The notes beneath the pieces are model-generated. The model was not told the DNA's origin and made no database searches. It saw nothing but the letters and a program-made list of their open reading frames with translations. From an uncultured Collinsella sp. (GTDB taxonomy: Bacteria; Actinomycetota; Coriobacteriia; Coriobacteriales; Coriobacteriaceae), in the NCBI GenBank assembly GCA_900543275.1, contig UQQL01000001.1, positions 124,001 to 188,000 of the forward strand: a DNA stretch of 64,000 nucleotides, in the 5' to 3' direction. Numbering within the stretch: the stretch's first letter is position 1; each line of letters opens with the position of its first letter. Both the position numbers and the translations under genes were made by a program. Positions 36,095 through 45,928 of the stretch are shown here, in pieces.

Positions 36095-36616
36095 ATGGAG
36101 ACTATCGAAGCACTCATCCACCGCCGCAGCTGTCGCAAATACAGTGATCGTCCCGTCGAGGCCGAAAAGCTCGCACGCATTATCGAGGCCGGCCAGTATG
36201 CACCCAGTGGCATGGGGCGCCAGCCGGTGACGTTTGTCGCCGTCACCGACCCCACGACCGTTGAGCGCCTCTCGCAGCTCAACGCACAGGTCATGGGCAG
36301 CAACAGCGACCCCTTCTATGGCGCCAAGACCGTTGTGGTGGTACTGGTCGACCGCAGCGTGCCCACGCACCTGGAAGACGGATCGCTCGCCATGGGCAAC
36401 CTGCTCAACGCCGCCTATGCACTGGGTGTCGACTCATGCTGGATTCACCGCGCGCATGAGGTCTTTGACTCGCCCGAGGGCCTGGAGCTGCTGGCCAGCT
36501 GGGGCCTGCCCGCCGACGGCAGCCTGCGCGGCGTCGGTCACTGCATTCTGGGCTATGCCGAAGACACGCTACCCGAGCCCAAACCCCGCCGCGACAACGT
36601 GGTGTACGTTAGGTAA
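36095..36616 (+). CDS. Nitroreductase family protein
   Basis: 173 residues of the FMN-dependent nitroreductase fold: the N-terminal RRSCRKYSDRPVE motif binding the FMN phosphate, AGQYAPSGMGRQP, and the C-terminal VGHCILGYAED. It lacks a ferredoxin domain. Probable NAD(P)H-dependent reductase of unknown substrate. ATG at 36095 follows AAGGAGA. A promoter with TTGTCA (35955-35960) and TATGCA 17 bp later is plausible. The rest of 35801-36094 shows nothing else. Confidence 0.9.
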   Translation: METIEALIHRRSCRKYSDRPVEAEKLARIIEAGQYAPSGMGRQPVTFVAVTDPTTVERLSQLNAQVMGSNSDPFYGAKTVVVVLVDRSVPTHLEDGSLAMGNLLNAAYALGVDSCWIHRAHEVFDSPEGLELLASWGLPADGSLRGVGHCILGYAEDTLPEPKPRRDNVVYVR

Positions 36617-36621
36617 TTAGT

Positions 36622-36645
36622 TCCGCCGTTCTAACGAACGGCGGA
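36622..36645. terminator. Hairpin between nitroreductase and the basic membrane protein gene
   Basis: TCCGCCGTTC / GAACGGCGGA around TAAC, between convergent genes; no strong T-run, so weak as a terminator. Confidence 0.5.
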
Positions 36646-36657
36646 CCCACTCGCAAC

Positions 36658-37233
36658 TTATCTTGCCGATGGAGTTGTCGTCGTTTCGTTCGTGTGGGTC
36701 GTTTCGGCGCCGTCGCCCTGTTCGCCCTCGTCCTTTTGAGCGTCGGCGATGGTGGAGGCTGCCGCGACCATGCCGCGCTGGGGCGCGACGCCCGTCTGGG
36801 TCTGAGCGCCCTCGACAACTTCTGTGCCTGCATGCGCGAGCTCGGGCGATTTAAACACCGCGTCCAAGTTGGCGCCACCGCCGGCGTAGCCAAGCGCAGC
36901 GAGTGCGATGACGATCACTGCAACGACGACCGCGATCGGCACATAACGATGCCAACCAGCAGGATTGAGCCCACTGCGGCGAGCCGCCCCGCGGCTGATG
37001 TAGCCGAGCGTGCCGTCGTGCTTGAGCTTTGAGCCCACCACGCGTTTGCGGCCCCACAGCGAGGACTCTGCCTGCATTGCCAAGCGAGCACCTGTCGAAG
37101 GATAGCCGTATTTAGTGCGCTTGAACGAGCCGTCAAACCCCGAGGCGTGTTTGCCCCACGTCACCGATGTTGTGCGTCGGTTAACCGGCGCGGCACTCCG
37201 CCTTCTGCGGCTCGGTTTTGTAGTCTCAGCCAT
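36658..37233 (-). CDS. Single-pass membrane protein with a basic N-terminus, unknown function
   Basis: 191 residues from ATG at 37233 (frame open to 37287). Residues 1-~95 are strongly basic and probably cytoplasmic (KPSRRRRSAAPVNRR; SLWGRKRVVGSKLKHDGTLGY). One transmembrane helix follows at about 100-120 (YVPIAVVVAVIVIALAALGY), then an Ala/Thr/Gln/Glu-rich extracellular tail. The type II-like topology resembles some envelope or division-associated proteins, but no family is recognised. Confidence 0.75.
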   Translation of the reverse strand: MAETTKPSRRRRSAAPVNRRTTSVTWGKHASGFDGSFKRTKYGYPSTGARLAMQAESSLWGRKRVVGSKLKHDGTLGYISRGAARRSGLNPAGWHRYVPIAVVVAVIVIALAALGYAGGGANLDAVFKSPELAHAGTEVVEGAQTQTGVAPQRGMVAAASTIADAQKDEGEQGDGAETTHTNETTTTPSAR

Positions 37234-37317
37234 ACGCCCCCGCACGCCGTAACCAAATCGAAACAATAACGCTTTGGACTGTAGCACACGCGTCGCGCGC
37301 GGTCACGGGCGCCTCGC

Positions 37318-38535
37318 TCAACGGTCATCGTCCTTCAGCAAGCGCCACAGCGTTGTTCGGCTTACGCCCAGCACCTCCGCCGCACGGGTCCGGTTGCCGT
37401 GGAGATGATCTACAACCAGATGCGCGATATCTCGCTCGGTATCGGCCAGCGGTCGCAGGATATACAGGTCGCTTTCGAGTGTCGGGGCGCCAAAGGTTGC
37501 GGTCTTAATCACGTCCTCTTGGGCGAGCACTTCCTCCGCCACAGCGCGGTCCACCGTGCCCGCCCCCACCAATATATACAGTCGTTCCGAGACCTCGCGG
37601 AGCTGCAGATAATTGCGCGGCCAGCGGTAAACATCGAGCGTCTTTGCCGCCGCGGCAGACAACGTGGGCGCTGCCGTCCCAAATGCATCAGCGAGATATT
37701 CCAAATAGCGCGCAACCTTCGTCGACGCGGCTCCCTGCTCGGCGATTGCCGGCGCCACGCTCACCGCACAGGCGAAGCGCTCAGTCACAAAGGCAGCTTG
37801 ATCACTTTCGCTGCCGCCCGGCATGTCATTCGCCGTCAGCACCACATGGCAGCGCGTCGCCAACGCGGTGTCGGCCATCGTGGAAACGAGCTCGCGGAGA
37901 CGCTGGGGGCCAACCGTGTTCCAGCCCTCAATGCAAAGTGTCAGCCCCGTTTGGAACAACGGCGATTCGGCGCTTTTGAGCACGTGGCGCCAACCGCGAT
38001 CGGTAAGCTCATCGAGCGCAACGGCAACAAAGGGTTGATCGGCAAAAGGACCGTCCAGATAGAGGCGCTTGGCGATCTCGACCTGACCCGCTCCCAGCTC
38101 GCCCTCGAGCATAAGGGGCACGCCGCGCGCGTAACTCTCGGCGACCGGCGCAGCTACCGAGGCCGCCCCCTCAACGATGCCGTACGCGCTCGATTCGTAG
38201 CGGGCCTCAACTTCGTCGGCGTTGAGCCACTCGATGCCCGCATGTGCCGCGGCGCCGCGTACCTCGCGGACCACGACGACCCAAAGGCCCCCGCCTTCTT
38301 TGTCGGTGGGGCGAACGGTCAGGCTCAGGCGCGTACCCGCACGCCCCATAACCAGACGCGCGCCGTCTCCTATACGGTCGAGGCGCTCAGCGACAAAAGC
38401 CGCCACATCCCGCTCAAGCGCCGCGTCATTCATGGTCGAAATCGCGACGTCCCCACGCGCATCGATTGCCAATGCCGAGGCCCCGGCAGCAGCCAGGGCC
38501 TCGGTCAAGATGTTCAGCTTGGCATCGCTATCCAT
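37318..38535 (-). CDS. Fis-type regulator with a degenerate AAA+ domain
   Basis: 405 residues. The C-terminus is a Fis-like helix-turn-helix (NRTRAAEVLGVSRTTLWRLLKDD) and the central region has the length and layout of a sigma-54 activator ATPase. The Walker A position, however, reads EGELGAGQVEIAKRL, without the Lys-Ser/Thr, and no GAFTGA loop is visible. The R-finger/sensor-like YRWPRNYLQLREVSERL matches the NWPGNVREL region. The N-terminal ~100 residues may be a ligand or PAS-like domain. It probably binds DNA without hydrolysing ATP. ATG at 38535 follows AGGGG. Adjacent to the yeiH-like gene. Confidence 0.78.
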   Translation of the reverse strand: MDSDAKLNILTEALAAAGASALAIDARGDVAISTMNDAALERDVAAFVAERLDRIGDGARLVMGRAGTRLSLTVRPTDKEGGGLWVVVVREVRGAAAHAGIEWLNADEVEARYESSAYGIVEGAASVAAPVAESYARGVPLMLEGELGAGQVEIAKRLYLDGPFADQPFVAVALDELTDRGWRHVLKSAESPLFQTGLTLCIEGWNTVGPQRLRELVSTMADTALATRCHVVLTANDMPGGSESDQAAFVTERFACAVSVAPAIAEQGAASTKVARYLEYLADAFGTAAPTLSAAAAKTLDVYRWPRNYLQLREVSERLYILVGAGTVDRAVAEEVLAQEDVIKTATFGAPTLESDLYILRPLADTERDIAHLVVDHLHGNRTRAAEVLGVSRTTLWRLLKDDDR

Positions 38536-38684
38536 GATTTGCCCCTGTCCGCGGCGACGTGCAACCGCCGACGGTCGCACGACCGAGTGTTTCAAAATTG
38601 AACGATATTGCTCACCAAACACTATAGGGCAGAAAGCGCCGTCCTGCGAGTATAGGTGTTGCCCCGCATCGCCATCCTGGCGGG

Positions 38685-38749
38685 GCGATAAGAGCTCTTC
38701 GGGACTTATAAACCTGCGGACAAGCCATACCCGCAAGAGCTCCTATCGC
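38685..38749. repeat. Stem-loop downstream of the yeiH-like gene
   Basis: GCGATAAGAGCTCTT (38685-38699) pairs with AAGAGCTCCTATCGC (38735-38749), one G-U pair, around a 35-nt loop. CCTGCGG in the loop can also pair with CCGCAGG at 38754-38760 outside it. The neighbouring GCCCCGC/GCGGGGC stem (38661-38686) abuts it. Confidence 0.6.
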
Positions 38750-38801
38750 TCCACCGCAGGCATGCGCTCACCAGCAACCAGCACGCAAATAAGCTACTCC
38801 T

Positions 38802-39836
38802 CTACCAGATTCCCAGCACGTGCTGCATTCCCAAACTCATGCACGCAATGCCAATCCAGCAGCAAAAGCCCAGCGCGATGGGCTTGCCGCCCTTTTTGAC
38901 CAGCTCGACGATATCGGTATTAAAGCCAATAGCCGCCATGGCCATCACGATAAAGAACTTCGACAGCTCCTTGATGGGCGCCGTGATGGACACGGGAAGC
39001 TGAAGCACCGTGGTGATTACGCTCGCCAGCACAAAGAACAGCACAAACATGGGAAACGCGCGTTTAAGCGAGAACGTGCTTTTGGCGTCGCCGCCGGCCT
39101 TGCGCGCCAGATGCATCTGCCAGCATGCGAGGACCAACGTGATGGGAATAATGGCCAGTGTCCTGGTGAGCTTGACCACCGTGGCGCTCTCGAGCACATT
39201 GGCGCCGGGATGCATGCTGTCCCAAGCGCTCGCCGCAGCCGTTACGGACGAGGTGTCGTTGATGGCGGTGCCGGCAAACAGGCCAAAGCCCTCGTTGGTC
39301 AGCCCGAGCATACCGCCGAGCGTTGGAAACACGAGCGCCGCGATAACGTTAAACAGGAAGATGACCGAAATAGCCTGGGCAATCTCGCGATCGTCGGCAT
39401 CGATGACGGGCGCGGTCGCGGCGATGGCAGAACCGCCGCAAATCGACGAACCCACACCCACAAGCGTCGCGATCTTGCTCGGCACGTTCATAACGCGGCA
39501 GAGCACAAAGGCGATGACAAGCGAGGTCGAGATCGTCGCCACGATAATCGGCAACGACTGGGCGCCCTTGGACAGAATCTGGGAGAGGTTCATGCCAAAG
39601 CCAAGCAGGATAACCGCGTACTGCAAGACTTTTTTAGACGTATAGGTGACACCGGCGGCGAGCTGTTCGCGATGATTCTTGGGAAAGACGATTGCCAGAA
39701 CCATGCCGATGAGGATGGCGAATACCGGCCCGCCGACCACCTCGATCTGCTTGCCGAGCAGCGTTGCGGGAATGGCGATGATCAGGCAGAACAAAACGCC
39801 CTTCCAGCGCTCGCGTACGATATTTGCCAGTTGCAT
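38802..39836 (-). CDS. YeiH family putative sulfate/anion exporter
   Basis: 344 residues with about ten hydrophobic segments. Family signatures: YAVILLGFGMNLSQI, VGVGSSICGGSAIAATAPVI, and FAGTAINDTSSVTAAA. YeiH/UPF0324 members are thought to export sulfate or related anions, sometimes linked to sulfonate catabolism. It is divergent from the FadR-type GntR gene at 40030, which is a candidate regulator. Confidence 0.9.
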   Translation of the reverse strand: MQLANIVRERWKGVLFCLIIAIPATLLGKQIEVVGGPVFAILIGMVLAIVFPKNHREQLAAGVTYTSKKVLQYAVILLGFGMNLSQILSKGAQSLPIIVATISTSLVIAFVLCRVMNVPSKIATLVGVGSSICGGSAIAATAPVIDADDREIAQAISVIFLFNVIAALVFPTLGGMLGLTNEGFGLFAGTAINDTSSVTAAASAWDSMHPGANVLESATVVKLTRTLAIIPITLVLACWQMHLARKAGGDAKSTFSLKRAFPMFVLFFVLASVITTVLQLPVSITAPIKELSKFFIVMAMAAIGFNTDIVELVKKGGKPIALGFCCWIGIACMSLGMQHVLGIW

Positions 39837-40029
39837 ATGGGATTCCTTCTTTCTATTTCACGTTTGCGACGGCTTATGATACGGCAACGTTGAGCGCAGC
39901 CTTGCGTAAACAAAGACTAAGATGCCGCAATAGTTCTTGGGCAACAGCCGAATTACCCACCGCGGAAAGCTGATTCGCGGCATAATTAACAACTGACATA
40001 TGAGTTTGATAGAACAGTTGCGAGGCGCT

Positions 40030-40731
40030 ATGGAAGAATCGATGCACGTCGGCGAGCAGGAAACGAGCCTACAGGACCAGTCCTACCACACCATTCGACG
40101 CAAAATCGTCTACCTTGACTACAAGCCGGGCGAAAAGCTAGGCGTCAAGCAGCTTTGCGACGACCTAGATATGGGGCGCACCCCCGTGCGCGAGGCTTTG
40201 GTTCGTTTGGCGCAGGAAGGCCTGGTGCGTACCGTGCCCCAAAGTGGCACCTATGTCTCGCCCATCAACCTCACCCTTGCCGAGAGTGCCTGCTACATTC
40301 GCGAGCACCTGGAAAAGCAGGTAATTGTGGAGTGCTGCGCCCGTGCCACCTCGGCAGGCATCGAGCAGCTCGACCGCGCCATCGCGCTGCAGGAAAAGGC
40401 CATGGCCGAAGAGGATCGCATCGGTTTCTTTTTGAGCGACAACCTCATGCATCACATGATTTTTAGCATCGCATGCCGCAGCACCGTGTGGTCGTGGCTC
40501 GAGGAGACCAATGCCGACCTGGAGCGCTTCCGCTGGCTGCGCGCCGCCACGCAGGTTCTCGACAATCAGGACATCGTGAACGAGCACAAGCAGATTCGCC
40601 GCGCTATCGCCGGTCGTGACCCCATCGAAGCGAGCTTTTTGGTCAGCAAGCACCTGCATATGATGTTCCGCAACCAGACCGAGGTCCTGGACCAATATCC
40701 CAAGTACTTCGAGACCAGCAAGCTCCGCTAA
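40030..40731 (+). CDS. GntR family regulator, FadR/FCD type
   Basis: 233 residues from ATG at 40030, which follows GAGG; an in-frame ATG at 40000 adds ten residues but lacks a ribosome binding site. The N-terminal winged helix is YHTIRRKIVYLDYKPGEKLGVKQLCDDLDMGRTPVREALVRLAQEGLV in the FadR pattern (GRTPVREAL). The C-terminal helical FCD domain has metal-type histidines (LMHHMIF; SKHLHMMF). Probably controls the divergent yeiH-like gene in response to a small organic acid (inference). Confidence 0.88.
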   Translation: MEESMHVGEQETSLQDQSYHTIRRKIVYLDYKPGEKLGVKQLCDDLDMGRTPVREALVRLAQEGLVRTVPQSGTYVSPINLTLAESACYIREHLEKQVIVECCARATSAGIEQLDRAIALQEKAMAEEDRIGFFLSDNLMHHMIFSIACRSTVWSWLEETNADLERFRWLRAATQVLDNQDIVNEHKQIRRAIAGRDPIEASFLVSKHLHMMFRNQTEVLDQYPKYFETSKLR

Positions 40732-40812
40732 CCTGCCAAAACCACCACAAAGGGGACAGACACCTTTTGAACTGCGTCCCGAATCTTGGCCTTCTTTTAT
40801 TAGAAGCGAACA

Positions 40813-41733
40813 CTAGGACGCTTTCAATAGCCGTTTCCGAAACTCCACCGGGGTGAGGCCGCCGAGCGCCACCTGGCGACGCCTCGTGTTCCAATGCACG
40901 ACGTAGGCGTCGAGGTCCCTCTTGAAGGACTCGAAGTCGGCCCACTCGACGCCCCTGAAGAACTCGTCCTTGAGATGCCCGAACACCTGCTCCGTCGCCC
41001 CGTTGTCTAGGCAGTTGCCCTTTCTCGACATGCTCTGCCCGGCGCCGTGCCTCCTGAGCTCGCCGGTCCACCTAGGGTGCTGGTACTGCCAGCCCATGTC
41101 GCTGTGGACGATCGGCGAGGCCCCGGCCGGCATCCTCGCGAACAGGCGCCTGAGCACCTCCTCCTGCTGGGCCATGTCCGGGCTCGTCGACACCGACCAG
41201 GAGACGATCTCCTTCGTGCAGAAGTCGTAGACCGGGGCGAAGTACGCCTTGCCCCAGGGCTGCCTGAATTCCGTGACGTCGGTCCCGAGCTTCTCCCACG
41301 GGGCGCCCGCGCGAAAGTCACGCGCTATCAGGTTGTCGAACCTCTCGCCGACCGGGCCGCGGTAGGAGTTGTAGCGATGGTAGTCGGTCTCCCGGCGGAT
41401 GCCGCAGCGGATGCCGAGCTCCCGCATCATCTTGAGGACCGTCTTGTCCGCTATCCTCGCGCCCAGCTCGGCCCTCAGGCACATCGCTATCTGGCGGTGG
41501 CCGCACCCGTTCGCCGTCCTCGAGAAGATCTCGCGCACGGCCTCCCGGAGCTCTGGCCGGGTCGCTCTCGGCGGGTGCGCCACGGCATAGTGGTAGCTCG
41601 ACGGCGCGAGCCGCGCGGCCGCGAGCAGGTCGCATAGGCGGTGGTGCCCTGAAAGGGAGGCTACGACCTGGGCCTTCTCCCAGTTCGAGAGCTCTTCTCC
41701 GCTTTCAGGGCTATCGATTTTTTTAGATACGCC
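40813..41733 (-). CDS. IS3 transposase OrfB (DDE integrase domain)
   Basis: About 300 residues expressed as the C-terminal part of OrfAB after -1 frameshift. An HTH_21-like region (ATRPELREAVREIFSRTANGCGHRQI) precedes the DDE core: first Asp in LGTDVTEF, second in HSDMGWQY, Glu in the K-type motif GATEQVFGHLKDEFF. The end LGGLTPVEFRKRLL is typical of the IS150 group. No internal stop. Confidence 0.93.
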   Translation of the reverse strand, partial: GVSKKIDSPESGEELSNWEKAQVVASLSGHHRLCDLLAAARLAPSSYHYAVAHPPRATRPELREAVREIFSRTANGCGHRQIAMCLRAELGARIADKTVLKMMRELGIRCGIRRETDYHRYNSYRGPVGERFDNLIARDFRAGAPWEKLGTDVTEFRQPWGKAYFAPVYDFCTKEIVSWSVSTSPDMAQQEEVLRRLFARMPAGASPIVHSDMGWQYQHPRWTGELRRHGAGQSMSRKGNCLDNGATEQVFGHLKDEFFRGVEWADFESFKRDLDAYVVHWNTRRRQVALGGLTPVEFRKRLLKAS

Positions 41734-42170
41734 ACCTGGGCCTCGAGTTTGCGCACGCGCTCCTCGAGCTCCCGCTCGCGCGTCCGCCCCCCGGGGCCCT
41801 CCGGCCTGCCGCGGCGTCCCGGCTCGAGCGCCTCCGGCCCGCCCTCGCGGTACAGCCTGCACCAGCGGTCGAGCGATGTGGCGGCGGCGATGCCGAAGCG
41901 GGCCATCGCCTCCGACCGCGGCATCCCCTCGTCCACGACGGCCCTCGCGACGGCGAGCTTGGTCTCCATGTCGTAGGTCCTGCGGCTCTCGCCCATCCCG
42001 ATCAGCCCCTTCCTCCCGGTTGCCCGGTACGCGTAGAGCCATTTTCTCACCGCCGGGGCGGGAACGTCGAGCTTCTTGGCCGCGAGTTCGAAGCCGAGGC
42101 CGGCCTCGAACAGGTCGGCGGCGCGTGCCCTCATCTCGCGACCGTATCTTGCCTTCTTCCTGCGGGGCAT
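41661..42170 (-). CDS. IS3 transposase OrfA (helix-turn-helix) with frameshift site
   Basis: 169 residues from ATG at 42170, preceded by GGGAGG. Two helix-turn-helix segments (LFEAGLGFELAAKKLDVPAPAVRKW and SEAMARFGIAAATSLDRW) and a C-terminal leucine-zipper-like helix (LEERVRKLEAQVAYLKKS). The slippery A7 at 41718-41724 (minus strand CTAAAAAAATC) allows a -1 shift into OrfB to make the full transposase; without it OrfA ends at 41661. Confidence 0.9.
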   Translation of the reverse strand: MPRRKKARYGREMRARAADLFEAGLGFELAAKKLDVPAPAVRKWLYAYRATGRKGLIGMGESRRTYDMETKLAVARAVVDEGMPRSEAMARFGIAAATSLDRWCRLYREGGPEALEPGRRGRPEGPGGRTRERELEERVRKLEAQVAYLKKSIALKAEKSSRTGRRPRS

Positions 42171-42252
42171 TTCCGATGCCTCCCTTTTCTCGAACCTTAA
42201 TTTCAAAGTCCAAGAAATGGGATGCAGTTCATTTGTGGTGGTTTCTCCGTAC

Positions 42253-42294
42253 AAAAAGGCCCGGCTCCGTCTGATGACGCGGAGCCGGGCCTTG
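42253..42294 (-). terminator. Terminator of glmS
   Basis: AAGGCCCGGCTCCG / CGGAGCCGGGCCTT stem followed by TTTTTG on the minus strand. Confidence 0.9.
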
Positions 42295-42316
42295 GTCGTT
42301 AGAACGGCGGAACCAA

Positions 42317-44164
<1,848 letters not shown>

Positions 44165-44321
44165 AGGATAAATCCCTTCGTTCGCGTGACTGCAAGACGT
44201 CCACGCACAAGGGGCGCTGAGACGTACGACGTTCGAGTATTGTACTCACGCAAACGCAAGCTGATATACCAGAAGTGGTATCTCAACTTAGATACCACCC
44301 GATGCACACATGCCCAGCCGG

Positions 44322-44366
44322 TCCAAACCGCCACAATGGGGACAGGAACCTTTGTGGTGGTTTGGA
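44322..44366. repeat. CCRCCACAA palindrome with GGGGACAGG centre
   Basis: TCCAAACCGCCACAA pairs with TTTGTGGTGGTTTGGA (one changed pair) around TGGGGACAGGAACC. Same family as the palindrome split by the IS3 element. Confidence 0.82.
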
Positions 44367-44395
44367 ACGGGGCGGCGCTCTGTCCCAGCGAAAGA

Positions 44396-44533
44396 TCTCG
44401 ATCTGTAACATCTGGGGCTCCGGAAGCCGGCTTAGTGTTACAGATCGAGACATTACAGTTCGACCCCTGCACTATGTCTTGATCTGTAACAGGTAGAGCC
44501 GGTTTTGCCGTCCAGATGTTACAGATCGAGACA
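44396..44533. repeat. Second array of alternating 15-bp repeats (two units, 25-nt loops)
   Basis: TCTCGATCTGTAACA (44396-44410) and TGTTACAGATCGAGA (44436-44450) are perfectly complementary around 25 nt. A second unit has TGTCTTGATCTGTAACA (44475-44491) and TGTTACAGATCGAGACA (44517-44533), again around exactly 25 nt. The loops are unrelated in sequence to those at 1479-1695. Confidence 0.9.
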
Positions 44534-44550
44534 ATTGAAGGCCCGGGCAG

Positions 44551-44654
44551 CTCAAACCACCACAAAGGTGCCTGTCCACTTCGTGGTGGTTTGGACTCCG
44601 GCGTTTGCCCAGATAAAACCTGCCAAAATAAACCTGTTCCTTTTTGGTAGGTTT
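44551..44654. repeat. Two extragenic palindromes before the LacI gene
   Basis: 44551-44595: CAAACCACCACAAAG / CTTCGTGGTGGTTTG around GTGCCTGTCCA. 44616-44654: AAACCTGCCAAAA / TTTTTGGTAGGTTT around TAAACCTGTTCC. The second shares about 30 identical bases with the repeat at 47805-47862. With the other repeats these fill the 538-bp gap between glmS and the LacI gene. Confidence 0.8.
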
Positions 44655-44702
44655 GGGATGCTACAATCTGGCTTGTACTTGAAACGCATCAAAGGGGCCG
44701 CT

Positions 44703-45815
44703 ATGGCAAAGGTAAAAATCAGCGACGTCGCGCGCGAGGCCGGGGTTTCGTTGGGCACGGTTTCCAACGCGCTCAACCATCCCGAAAAGCTGCGCCCCGA
44801 GACCCTCAAGCTCATCAACGAGACCATCAATCGCCTTGGCTACCTGCCCAACCAAAGTGCCCGTCAGCTCGCAGGCGGCACCACCAAGTCCTTTGGCCTG
44901 GTCCTCCCCCGTCTCGATCACGGCTTCTCGCTCCAAATTGCCAGCGGCGCCCATAACGAGGCCCGCAAGCACGGTTACGACCTGCTCATCGCCAACGCCG
45001 ATAACGACGGCATTCTCCAGGACCATTACCTGCGCTACTTTATGGGCACGCAGATGTCCGGCGTCATGGTTCAGCCCATGGCGTCCCCCGACTGGCACCC
45101 CGCTATGACCAAGATGCCCGTGCCGATCGTCCATCTGGACATCCACTGTTCCGAACCCGGTTACTACGTGGCCGCCGACAACGAGGCGCAGGGGCGCATT
45201 ATCGCCGAGCTCGCCGTTGCCCGTGGCGCACGCCATATCACCGTTGTGGGCAGAGCGGCATTTATGCAGCTCACCCTGCGCGTACTTGGCATCCACAAGG
45301 CCCTTGCCCTGCACCCCGATATCAAGATCGAAGTCATCGACGCCGGCGAATGGAATACCGCTGCCGACGGCTACAGCATCGGCGCCCAGATTGCCGAGCG
45401 CTCCGGCGACGAGCGCCCCGATTTTGTCATCGGCCTGACCGACGTACTGGCATCGGGCGTTATCTCGGCGCTGATAGACAAAGGCATCTCCGTCCCCGAG
45501 CAGGTCCGCGTGGCCGGCTGCGACGGCAATCCACTTGCCTGGAGCGGGTCGGTCCCCCTTACCACCGTGGCGCCGCCGGGCTACGAAATTGGCCGCAAGG
45601 GTGTTCAATTGCTCATGGAGCAAATCGAGAACAAGGCGCCGGCAAAGACCAAGCGCGTCCGCATCGGCTCTGCAGCGCGCACCGTCACCGCGGTCACAGC
45701 CATCGAGGACATCAACCGCCAAGAACTCGTGCGGCCGTTCCTGCTGGAACGCGCCAGCACCCAGGCAAGCAACCACGCCGAAGCCACCGCCATCAACCTG
45801 GGCGCGTATCTATAG
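44703..45815 (+). CDS. LacI family transcriptional regulator
   Basis: 370 residues from ATG at 44703, which follows AAAGGGG. DNA-binding domain VKISDVAREAGVSLGTVSNALNHPEKLRPETLKLINETINRLGY split in the usual pattern, with the hinge QSARQLAGG. The periplasmic-binding-like sensor domain follows (FGLVLPRLDHGFSLQIASGAHNEARKHGYDLLIAN). Target genes and effector are unknown; no sugar operon is adjacent on the same strand. Confidence 0.93.
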   Translation: MAKVKISDVAREAGVSLGTVSNALNHPEKLRPETLKLINETINRLGYLPNQSARQLAGGTTKSFGLVLPRLDHGFSLQIASGAHNEARKHGYDLLIANADNDGILQDHYLRYFMGTQMSGVMVQPMASPDWHPAMTKMPVPIVHLDIHCSEPGYYVAADNEAQGRIIAELAVARGARHITVVGRAAFMQLTLRVLGIHKALALHPDIKIEVIDAGEWNTAADGYSIGAQIAERSGDERPDFVIGLTDVLASGVISALIDKGISVPEQVRVAGCDGNPLAWSGSVPLTTVAPPGYEIGRKGVQLLMEQIENKAPAKTKRVRIGSAARTVTAVTAIEDINRQELVRPFLLERASTQASNHAEATAINLGAYL

Positions 45816-45843
45816 CACGCCTGCAAGTATGCCAAGTCGCCGT

Positions 45844-45887
45844 TTAAGCAAAAGGGGCCCGACCATTGCCGGGCCCCTTTTGCTTAA
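45844..45887. terminator. Bidirectional terminator between lacI and HAD genes
   Basis: TTAAGCAAAAGGGGCCCG pairs with CGGGCCCCTTTTGCTTAA around a 8-nt loop; convergent genes on both sides. Confidence 0.88.
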
Positions 45888-45928
45888 GCGCAAACGTGGG
45901 TAATTGCTCGTTTCAACACCGCAATTGT

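Larger units (their letters stand above)
40768..42231 (-). mobile_element. IS3-family (IS150-like) insertion sequence, apparently intact
   Basis: 1464 bp. Ends begin TGAACTGC and match as imperfect inverted repeats (TGAACTGC-TCCC-TCTTGG-CTT on both sides). A 3-bp TTT direct repeat flanks it. Inside are orfA and orfB with an A7 slippery sequence for -1 frameshifting. It interrupts an extragenic palindrome, not a gene. Confidence 0.92.
40736..42249. repeat. CCACCACAAA palindrome split by the IS3 element
   Basis: The left part, 40736-40767, reads AACCACCACAAAGGGGACAG and ends ACACCTTT; the right part, 42232-42249, starts TTTGTGGTGGTTT. Joined without the IS and one TTT they give arms AAACCACCACAAAGG / CCTTTGTGGTGGTTT, the same repeat as at 44322 and 44551. 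Confidence 0.85.

Noticed and set aside
44165..44300. glmS ribozyme upstream of glmS
   Set aside because: The leader is short and I do not find the ribozyme's conserved core; only A/T-poor promoter-like sequence is seen.
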